In this document: positions 15,855 to 20,613 of the stretch, one piece after another | Numbering within the stretch: the stretch's first letter is position 1 | Layout: each line of letters starts with the position of its first letter | Virus record (IMG/VR): IMGVR_UViG_3300042516_003264 | Coordinates: 1 to 20,613 of that record | DNA: 20,613 nt | Source: a virus | Reading direction: 5' to 3' (one strand) | Notes under the pieces: model-generated | What the model was told of the DNA's origin: nothing | The model's database searches: none | Seen by the model: only the letters and a program-made list of their open reading frames with translations | Program-made: the position numbers and the translations under genes

Positions 15855-16759
15855 GCGAGGAACTGACCGAGTACGCCACAGGCTGGATCGATGACCAGGA
15901 GGCGGTCACCGAGGTGGTGCAGGAACTGCCGTGGTCCAACTTCGGCGCAACGGATGCCGGCTCGGTGTCGTTCGATGAAATCCCAGAGCATGTCTACGGC
16001 TGGAAGGATTACGAACAGGTTACGGGTCAGCCGTGGCCGATTTTCAACCAATCAAATTATGGGACATGCGTCAGTTTTGGTACAGCGTCCGCCATGCTGT
16101 TTACTCAAGTAAGCGAGATTAAACGAGGCGACCAAGAAAAGGCGCGCATCCCCTCAATGGAGGTGGTCTACGCTGGGAGCCGTGTGGAAGTCGGCGGCGG
16201 TCGCATCCGCGGCGATGGCTCGGTCGGCGCCTGGGCAGCCAAATGGGTGAACCTGTGGGGTGTGGTCCCGCAGGATGTTTACGGCTCGCACGACCTGACC
16301 AAATACGATGGCGCACGCGCTCGCCGCTGGGGTGCGCCAGGTGCCGGCTGTCCCAACGAGCTGGAGCCTATCGCCAAGAAGAACCCGGTCGGCAGCGTCA
16401 CGCTGGTGACCAGCTTTGAGGATGCGTGCATCGCTTTGTCTCAAGGCTTCGGCATCAATGTCTGCAGTTCACAGGGTTTCCGCATGGTGCGCGACAGCGC
16501 AGGTTATTGCACCGCTGCCGGTAACTGGGCGCACTCCATGGCATTCATCGGCTACCGCAAAGGCGCTCGACCCGGTCTGTTTGTTGTGAACAGTTGGGGT
16601 GGCAACTCCACCACGGGTCCGGCGCCGGAAGGTGGGCCGGCCTCCGGCTGGTGGGTTGAGGCGAAAGTCGCCGACAACATGCTGCGAGCGCGTGACTCGT
16701 TTGCATATTCAAAGTTTACAGGGTTTCCGGCCAATCGCACGATTGATTGGATCGTCTAG
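15851..16759 (+). CDS. Papain-like (C1) cysteine peptidase
   Basis: A 302-residue protein with all the papain landmarks in order: Q67 and nucleophile C73 in NQSNYGTCVSFG, H228 in NWAHSMAFIGY, and N247 in VVNSWGGNS. The region between carries the usual helix and beta folds, including PSMEVVYAGSRVEVGGGRIR. There is no signal peptide and no long propeptide. Start overlaps the previous stop (ATGA). Possible roles are lysis (cutting host wall or envelope protein, since planctomycetes have protein-rich envelopes) or virion entry. This is a different gene from the C39-like peptidase after terL. Confidence 0.82.
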   Translation: MSEELTEYATGWIDDQEAVTEVVQELPWSNFGATDAGSVSFDEIPEHVYGWKDYEQVTGQPWPIFNQSNYGTCVSFGTASAMLFTQVSEIKRGDQEKARIPSMEVVYAGSRVEVGGGRIRGDGSVGAWAAKWVNLWGVVPQDVYGSHDLTKYDGARARRWGAPGAGCPNELEPIAKKNPVGSVTLVTSFEDACIALSQGFGINVCSSQGFRMVRDSAGYCTAAGNWAHSMAFIGYRKGARPGLFVVNSWGGNSTTGPAPEGGPASGWWVEAKVADNMLRARDSFAYSKFTGFPANRTIDWIV

Positions 16760-16769
16760 GAGGTGGAGC

Positions 16770-17093
16770 GTGGATCCGTTACGAGTTCCGACTGAGTTTC
16801 CCGTGGTCAGCATCCGCAATCTGCTGGATTTTGTCCGCGGTAAGCATGCCTGGGATGTGGAGATTTTTGAGTCTGCGCTGACCGTGGTGGCCTACGGCTA
16901 CGGCATGGCGGCTTTGCCGAAGGCTATCGGCGCTGCGCTGCCTGACCCAGCACCCGTCAACACCGTGGTGATTGAAGGCCTGCAGGCGGCACTTGACCAG
17001 CACGAAAACCCGGAAGTCAAAACCGGCATCATTCCTTGGGCGATCATTATTGAGTTTGCCATCAGCAAGCTGCTTGAGCATCTGGCGAAATGA
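16770..17093 (+). CDS. Small protein, unknown, possible membrane-associated
   Basis: A 107-residue protein starting at GTG 16770 behind a strong AGGAGG at 16758-16763. A mildly hydrophobic stretch ALTVVAYGYGMAALPKAIGA could be a membrane or amphipathic helix, and a second, IIPWAIIIEFAISKLLEHL, lies at the end. A short two-segment protein next to a papain-like peptidase could be part of lysis, but I recognise no family. The open frame extends upstream to 16599 inside the peptidase gene as a shadow. Confidence 0.6.
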   Translation: MDPLRVPTEFPVVSIRNLLDFVRGKHAWDVEIFESALTVVAYGYGMAALPKAIGAALPDPAPVNTVVIEGLQAALDQHENPEVKTGIIPWAIIIEFAISKLLEHLAK

Positions 17094-17407
17094 TTTGGGA
17101 CCGGCTGTTGCGCTCGGCTGGCCAGTACTGGGGTGCTGCTCGCTCTCCCAAATGGTCAGCCGTGCGCAAAGCCTTCGTCAAATCCAACCCTTACTGCTCA
17201 GCCTGCGGCACAACCCGTGAGCTAGAGGTTCACCACATCATCCCGTTTCACATCGATGCCAGCCGCGAGCTCGACACCGCCAACCTATTGACGCTGTGCT
17301 CCGATTGTCACTTCTACATCGGCCACCTGAAGGACTGGAACAGGTACAACCCGCAGGTGCGGGATGATGCGTTGGCGCTGTTCAGGAGGTTCTCGGAAAC
17401 CATTTAG
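17090..17407 (+). CDS. HNH endonuclease
   Basis: A 105-residue nuclease of the HNH/beta-beta-alpha-metal fold. CSACG and CSDCH supply zinc-binding cysteines, LEVHHIIPFH gives the catalytic His pair, and LDTANLLTLCSDCHFYIGHL holds the conserved Asn and final His. The ending (DWNRYNPQVRDDA) is typical of a common phage/planctomycete form. HNH proteins often assist terminase in cutting DNA at packaging, but this gene sits at the far end of the late operon from the terminase. Start overlaps the preceding stop (ATGA). It ends only two bases from the oppositely directed next gene, with no clear terminator between. Confidence 0.9.
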   Translation: MIWDRLLRSAGQYWGAARSPKWSAVRKAFVKSNPYCSACGTTRELEVHHIIPFHIDASRELDTANLLTLCSDCHFYIGHLKDWNRYNPQVRDDALALFRRFSETI

Positions 17408-17409
17408 CG

Positions 17410-18462
17410 CTACTTGACCCCGACCTTTTTCTTGGCTTGTACCAGCGCTTCCGTAGCCTGCTTGATCAAATCCTGCTTTTCTGCGTCAGGTAAGGTCGAT
17501 GCGTTCACATACTTGATTGCATCCGCCAGGCGCTTGTCGCCGTTCTGAATGTAGGTGATCGCCTGCGCCTGCATCTGGTCGGCAATCTTTGGGTTGGATT
17601 CCTTGAAGGAATCGTCGTAGCGCTTGATGTATGAGGCCAAACCGGAAGATAGTTTGGTAATGGAGCTTTTCGCTTTTGCGTTTACCTTATCCACCTTTTC
17701 AATTTGATCTTTTTCTTCTTTCATTGCTTTCATTTTTTTGTCTTTTTCCAGCTTTTCTAATTCCATTTTCTTGTTTTCAGCTAATGCGATTTCTCTTTCA
17801 GTCGACTGCTTTTTCAGGGACTCTTTGACCAAAACTGAGGTGTAATTAAGCAGTTCAGGCTTAACCGTCTCAATAACCAGAACTGTTTTGTTTGCACCTA
17901 ATACGGATGTGTATGAAGTTGTTTTTGCGATTTGAAAGCATGCGTCAATTTTAAACTTCATTCCGTCAGTCAAGCCATTGGTATTGATGCCATCGACAAC
18001 AAAAAAATCACTTAATATTTTGCCATCATTTATTTTCGCAAGAATTTGGTTTTTGTTAATCACCTGAACTACTTCAAAACCTTCATCAATTGTGCCAATT
18101 TCATTTAATTTAAAATGAAAGATTCTTGGAATTAAAAGCCTATCACCAGCTTCTATTTCCTTAAGCAATATCTCCGAATAGTTGACAAAATTGTCGTCGT
18201 TTTCAATGTCTTTAAAATAAGAAACTTGGTTTTTGAAATCCTTTCCAGGCTCTCTTTTGATGCTTCCTATAAGCGTAAAAATGTTTTTTGTTTCTTGAAG
18301 TTCTTTTCTGTCATTCAAAACAAATGCGTTAAATTTGTAAGCATTTGTAATTGACCATTGGCCGATTTTAAAAGCCAGAACCTTGTATTGTTCCAGTTCA
18401 CCTTTGTCTTGGTAAAAATTTGAAGACAAAAAACTTAAGCCAACAAAAATACTAGCGACCAT
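17410..18462 (-). CDS. AT-rich accessory protein downstream of integrase, unknown
   Basis: A 350-residue protein starting MVASIFVGLSFLSSNFYQDK, with a hydrophobic N-terminus that may be a signal or anchor. The middle is beta-rich (VVQVINKNQILAKINDG, KTVLVIETVKPELLNYTSVL). A strongly charged Lys/Glu coiled coil follows (ENKKMELEKLEKDKKMKAMK) and then a helical C-terminal domain. No family is recognised. AGGAG lies 9 bases before ATG, inside the stop of the integrase gene, so the two form an operon. The coding DNA from about 17650 to 18430 is clearly AT-richer than both sides, while the 3' end is near the phage average. This suggests foreign cargo expressed in the lysogen, possibly a surface or exclusion protein. 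Function unknown. Confidence 0.7.
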   Translation of the reverse strand: MVASIFVGLSFLSSNFYQDKGELEQYKVLAFKIGQWSITNAYKFNAFVLNDRKELQETKNIFTLIGSIKREPGKDFKNQVSYFKDIENDDNFVNYSEILLKEIEAGDRLLIPRIFHFKLNEIGTIDEGFEVVQVINKNQILAKINDGKILSDFFVVDGINTNGLTDGMKFKIDACFQIAKTTSYTSVLGANKTVLVIETVKPELLNYTSVLVKESLKKQSTEREIALAENKKMELEKLEKDKKMKAMKEEKDQIEKVDKVNAKAKSSITKLSSGLASYIKRYDDSFKESNPKIADQMQAQAITYIQNGDKRLADAIKYVNASTLPDAEKQDLIKQATEALVQAKKKVGVK

Positions 18463-18473
18463 GGGACGAGCTC

Positions 18474-19625
18474 CTAACCGTATCTCTCTACAATTTGGGA
18501 CCGCTGGGACTCTGTGATTTGCGCATAACGCAAAGTGATGTTGTCAGACTGGTGACCGAGAATAGCACCAATCACATCGGTATCAACACCTTTCAATTTC
18601 AAATAGGTCGCCGAAGTGTGGCGAATTTGCCTAGGGGTATAGGCTGGTATTCCTAACTCTTGGCACCGCCTCACAAACACATTGCGGTAGGTGTCCTTCA
18701 GGATGGTCCCGCCTTTTGTAGTTGGGAACAACAAGCCGCCAGACTTGGCGCTGGCGATAAAAGGCTCAACGGCTTTCCGCGCTCTTGGTCCCAACAAAAT
18801 GACCAGCTTTTGACCACGGTGCCGGCCTTTATGTTGTCGCGGTATGTACTGCCAGACACCATCGCCACGCTTGATTTCCTTGGCACTGGCAGTGATAGCT
18901 GTTTCTGCGCGCTGGCCGGTGTAAAGGTGGAAATTAAAGATGGCTCGCCATCTGCCTTTGAGCGCTTGCCTAAGCATCGCTAGGTGCTTGATTGGGATAG
19001 GCTCAATCAGCCGGCTTTTCTTGCCAACACCGCGGACTCGTTCCCACCTGGACAATCGGATGAACTGTTCGCTTGTGATCCAGTCCTGTTTTTCAGCCTT
19101 GGAAAAGCAGCGAACTAATCGACCCATGTATTCCCGAAGTGTTTTGGCGCTGATCTTTTTCCTACCCATCGCCAGTCGATCCCTGACGAGGTGCATGTGC
19201 TGGCGTGAAATCTCTTTAAGTGGTGTGGACCCAAGGCCAAAATCAGCGACCAGCTGAGCGGCTCGTTTGCAAACTCCGAATTCTCCGGTCGGCTTACCAT
19301 CCAAACGAACATATTCGCGCCGGCATTCCTCCAGCCACCAAGCCAGCAGGCCTGCCCAGGTGTGAACCTTCGTTGGAACCTTTGACTTAATTTCGCCAGC
19401 ATTTTCTCTGATATATTCTTCTGCCCACTTTGTATAGGCAAGCTGGGTGTCAATTACACCTGAAGGACCAAAGTAAACAACCTTCTTGGTGCCGGGAATG
19501 GTCACATAAGAGCGACCTGACGCCTTATGGTGGCGCAGGGTTGGCACCCGGATTTTCGGTAAAGCTGACTGAATTTCGGTAGAAGGTTTCGGTAAATGAT
19601 CCAATTTTCGGTAATCTTCTGGCAT
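18474..19625 (-). CDS. int: Tyrosine recombinase (integrase)
   Basis: A 383-residue site-specific recombinase. The N-terminal arm-binding type region (TLRHHKASGRSYVTIPGTKK, then VVYFGPSGVIDTQLAYTKWA) is the type I associate with planctomycete phages. A core-binding helical domain follows, then the catalytic domain with R239 (TGQRAE), R335 in RQIRHTSATYL, H358 (LGHQSDN) and Y367 (RYAQ). The usual first His of box II is replaced by R332. ATG 19625 is used here; a GTG at 19547 is an alternative start that would remove 26 residues and leave all five TTTCGGTAA repeats outside the gene. Its recombination target is probably tRNA-Pro, given the fragment at 19692-19737. It reads into the downstream AT-rich gene. 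Confidence 0.94.
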   Translation of the reverse strand: MPEDYRKLDHLPKPSTEIQSALPKIRVPTLRHHKASGRSYVTIPGTKKVVYFGPSGVIDTQLAYTKWAEEYIRENAGEIKSKVPTKVHTWAGLLAWWLEECRREYVRLDGKPTGEFGVCKRAAQLVADFGLGSTPLKEISRQHMHLVRDRLAMGRKKISAKTLREYMGRLVRCFSKAEKQDWITSEQFIRLSRWERVRGVGKKSRLIEPIPIKHLAMLRQALKGRWRAIFNFHLYTGQRAETAITASAKEIKRGDGVWQYIPRQHKGRHRGQKLVILLGPRARKAVEPFIASAKSGGLLFPTTKGGTILKDTYRNVFVRRCQELGIPAYTPRQIRHTSATYLKLKGVDTDVIGAILGHQSDNITLRYAQITESQRSQIVERYG

Positions 19626-19635
19626 TTTCGGTAAT
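19553..19635 (+). repeat. Direct repeats TTTCGGTAA, integrase-side arm (5 copies)
   Basis: Copies of T(T)TTCGGTA(A/G) begin at 19553, 19574, 19587, 19605 and 19625, all in the same direction, with TTTCGG steps of about 20, 13, 19 and 20 bases. Regular spacing near two helical turns fits cooperative binding of integrase arm domains or Xis. They lie across the integrase start codon and first 25 codons. Not CRISPR: unit and spacer are far too short. Confidence 0.75.
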
Positions 19636-19691
19636 CCTAACCGAGGTAGCCGTTTTGCGTTTTACCCTTATTTTCCAGAGGTTTAAGGCAT

Positions 19692-19737
19692 TCGGGGCGA
19701 CAGGATTCGAACCTGCGACTTCTTGGTCCCAAACCAA
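19692..19737 (-). other. tRNA-Pro(TGG) 3' fragment, probable att core
   Basis: On the minus strand the sequence folds as a tRNA 3' half: anticodon stem TTGG, loop TTTGGGA (anticodon TGG), CCAAG, variable AAGTC, T-arm GCAGG-TTCGAAT-CCTGT (first pair is G-U) and acceptor strand CGCCCCG then discriminator A. The 5' half is absent, because what precedes it is AT-rich unrelated sequence. It should be the crossover region for integration into the host tRNA-Pro gene. No CCA is encoded. Confidence 0.85.
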
Positions 19738-19780
19738 TCTGAAAAATTTGGAAAACACTGCAAAACAAGCCTCTTTCTGC

Positions 19781-19869
19781 TTTTCGGTAGCCATTCTGGC
19801 CACAACCTATACCCCCATTTTCCCCTGATTTCTTCAGTACGGAAGTGCAATTTCGGTAATTCGGTAAAT
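19781..19869 (+). repeat. Direct repeats TTTCGGTAA, far arm (3 copies)
   Basis: Copies at 19781 (TTTTCGGTAG), 19851 (TTTCGGTAAT) and 19860 (TTCGGTAAAT), the last two nearly adjacent. They have the same direction as the integrase-side set, on the other side of the tRNA fragment. The two sets together make the arms of an attP site. Confidence 0.65.
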
Positions 19870-19928
19870 CTTGTTTTTCGTGGTTGTCTACTAAGAAGTC
19901 ACTGGTAGGTTATTCCGTATGCGCAGGG

Positions 19929-19958
19929 TTGACTGGTTATAGTGAACATGCGTACAGT
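19929..19958 (+). promoter_or_regulatory. Possible sigma-70 promoter for the HTH gene
   Basis: TTGACT (19929-19934) and TACAGT (19953-19958) with an 18-base gap fit a -35/-10 pair directed at the HTH gene. It is the best match in this intergenic region. Planctomycete promoters are not fully like E. coli, so this is tentative. Confidence 0.35.
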
Positions 19959-19964
19959 AAAGGT

Positions 19965-20037
19965 GTAGGGACTGTCTCCCCTACCCGGATCGCCGGCGTG
20001 GTGATCCGCCTTAGCGCCAGAATGGCCTAGGCGAAAT
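19965..20037 (+). promoter_or_regulatory. Structured 5' leader of the HTH gene
   Basis: Three inverted repeats sit in a row: GTAGGG (19965-19970) with CCCTAC (19979-19984), CGGATC (19986-19991) with GATCCG (20003-20008), and an imperfect CGCC...GGCG pairing around 20008-20034. No U-run follows, so they are not ordinary terminators. They could form a folded leader or protein-binding sites. No good ribosome-binding site precedes the gene. Confidence 0.35.
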
Positions 20038-20049
20038 TGGACATAAAAA

Positions 20050-20334
20050 GTGGAGTTCTTGAAAACGACCGAGGTGGCTCGCCAGTTGGCGGTTTCACCC
20101 AACACAGTGCTCAGTTGGATAACGACCGGCGTACATATCGCCGGCATAAATCACCGGCTCGATGCGCAACGCATTGGGCGCAATTTCCGAATCACCCAAG
20201 ATTCGGTGAATAAATTCCTGGCTGATATGCAGCCAAACCAGACTATTTCTTGCGTGGCTTCTTCGCCTTCGGCTTTGCGGCTTCCTGCTCGGCGGGAGTC
20301 TCGGAGTCTGGAGCGGCAGTTACGGAAGAAATGA
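20050..20334 (+). CDS. Excisionase-like HTH protein
   Basis: A 94-residue protein from GTG 20050. MEFLKTTEVARQLAVSPNTV then LSWITTGVHIAGINHRLDAQ and RIGRNFRITQDSVNKFLADM form the winged helix-turn-helix of the MerR/excisionase type (HTH_17), with a small extra loop before the R-I-G-R strand, as in planctomycete phages. The last 30 residues are Ser/Arg-rich and overlap the opposite gene, so they may be non-conserved tail. With an int gene and attP next to it, an excisionase or control role is likely. A strong ribosome site is not visible. Confidence 0.75.
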   Translation: MEFLKTTEVARQLAVSPNTVLSWITTGVHIAGINHRLDAQRIGRNFRITQDSVNKFLADMQPNQTISCVASSPSALRLPARRESRSLERQLRKK

Positions 20335-20476
20335 TTTCTGGGTGGTTTTGCTTTAGCCACATTTCGTGTGCTTTGTCCATCTGAAATCCCATAGGCGTAC
20401 CAAATTTCAGTTGAACAGCCATAGCACGCGCTCTGGTCAGGTCTGAAACCCGAATTTGCGGTTTTTTACCGGCCAA
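20243..20476 (-). CDS. Small basic protein, unknown
   Basis: A 77-residue protein if TTG 20476 is used; that start sits 8 bases from GGGAGG (20484-20489 on the minus strand). A second TTG at 20482 is too close to the same site. The N-terminal part, KKPQIRVSDLTRARAMAVQL then KFGTPMGFQMDKAHEMWLKQ, looks like a compact helical domain. The tail is Ala/Lys/Pro-rich (EAAKPKAKKPRKK) and likely binds nucleic acid. The 3' end overlaps the 3' end of the HTH gene on the other strand by 92 bases. No known family is recognised. Confidence 0.55.
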   Translation of the reverse strand: MAGKKPQIRVSDLTRARAMAVQLKFGTPMGFQMDKAHEMWLKQNHPEIISSVTAAPDSETPAEQEAAKPKAKKPRKK

Positions 20477-20492
20477 ATGCAAAGCCTCCCTA

Positions 20493-20586
20493 GTCGACCC
20501 CTGTCAACAAAAATTACCAAGTTTTCCTTGAATTGAAAAGTTTTTAAACCGAATAGGGTTACAGGGGTTGACAGGGGTCGACCCCT
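20493..20586 (+). promoter_or_regulatory. Inverted-repeat operator or origin-like region
   Basis: A perfect 16-base inverted repeat, GTCGACCCCTGTCAAC at 20493-20508 and GTTGACAGGGGTCGAC at 20567-20582, is separated by a 58-base AT-rich spacer. The right copy extends into a 14-base palindrome AGGGGTCGACCCCT (20573-20586), and just before it is a tandem ACAGGGG unit (20561-20567, 20571-20577). The right copy holds a TTGACA (20568-20573) that may be a -35 element for rightward early genes past the window, with only a weak -10 following. Looping or repressor binding, or a replication origin, are both possible. Confidence 0.55.
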
Positions 20587-20613
20587 AGATAAACATACGC
20601 CTGACACGGTGGA

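Noticed and set aside
17400-17412. Terminator between the convergent HNH and AT-rich genes
   Set aside because: Only two bases separate the stops and I see no stem-loop with a T-run nearby.
19692-19775. Complete tRNA-Pro gene
   Set aside because: Only the 3' half is present; the sequence where the D-arm and 5' acceptor should be is AT-rich and does not pair.
19525-19803. 92-residue minus-strand open frame across the tRNA fragment
   Set aside because: It is read through the att core and arm repeats and overlaps the integrase start in another frame; no protein family pattern.
19553-19869. CRISPR array
   Set aside because: Repeat units of about 10 bases and irregular 13-20 base steps, with no cas genes; fits arm sites instead.

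Overview
The window is a roughly 20.6 kb piece of a temperate siphovirus (tailed phage with an HK97-type head). The likely host is a member of the Planctomycetota. That assignment rests on recognised protein styles rather than a search: the integrase N-terminus, the Ser-Gly-repeat tail proteins, a glycosyltransferase with a Cys cluster at its N-terminus, an Ig-like/poly-proline protein followed by a papain-like peptidase, and an excisionase-like HTH protein. Most of the window has fairly high GC. The main exceptions are an AT-rich accessory gene at 17.4-18.5 kb and part of a Cys-rich gene at 12.8-13.6 kb.

Layout. From 58 to 17407 almost everything is one dense + strand late operon, with many ATGA/GTGA stop-start overlaps. 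It runs: small and large terminase, a C39-like peptidase, portal, a fused prohead protease-major capsid ORF, a small capsid-adjacent protein, head-tail connector, head closure, gp10-like protein, tail terminator, tail tube, tail assembly chaperone, tape measure, tail-tip proteins, glycosyltransferase, small membrane protein, Ig-like protein, papain-like peptidase, a small unknown protein and an HNH nuclease. The chaperone pair carries a textbook -1 frameshift: slippery A AAA AAC followed by an 11-bp hairpin. From 17410 to 19625 the minus strand carries a tyrosine integrase and, just downstream of it, an AT-rich membrane or secreted accessory gene. 

From 19553 to 19869 lies what looks like an intact attP. 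A 46-bp 3' fragment of tRNA-Pro(TGG) is flanked on both sides by direct repeats of TTTCGGTAA, probably integrase or excisionase arm sites. To the right are a promoter-like sequence, a structured leader, an excisionase-like HTH gene, a small minus-strand gene that overlaps its 3' end, and an inverted-repeat operator-like region at the window edge. Having both arms around the core suggests the sequence is the circular or linear phage form rather than one end of an integrated prophage.

The most interesting lead is the 12.3-14.9 kb cassette. Two adjacent proteins carry (Ser-Gly)n tracts, one of them very Cys-rich, and they are translationally coupled to a glycosyltransferase that could modify them. 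Other leads are the attP arm-site array that runs into the integrase coding region, the internal start inside the protease-capsid fusion, and the integrase-linked AT-rich cargo gene.
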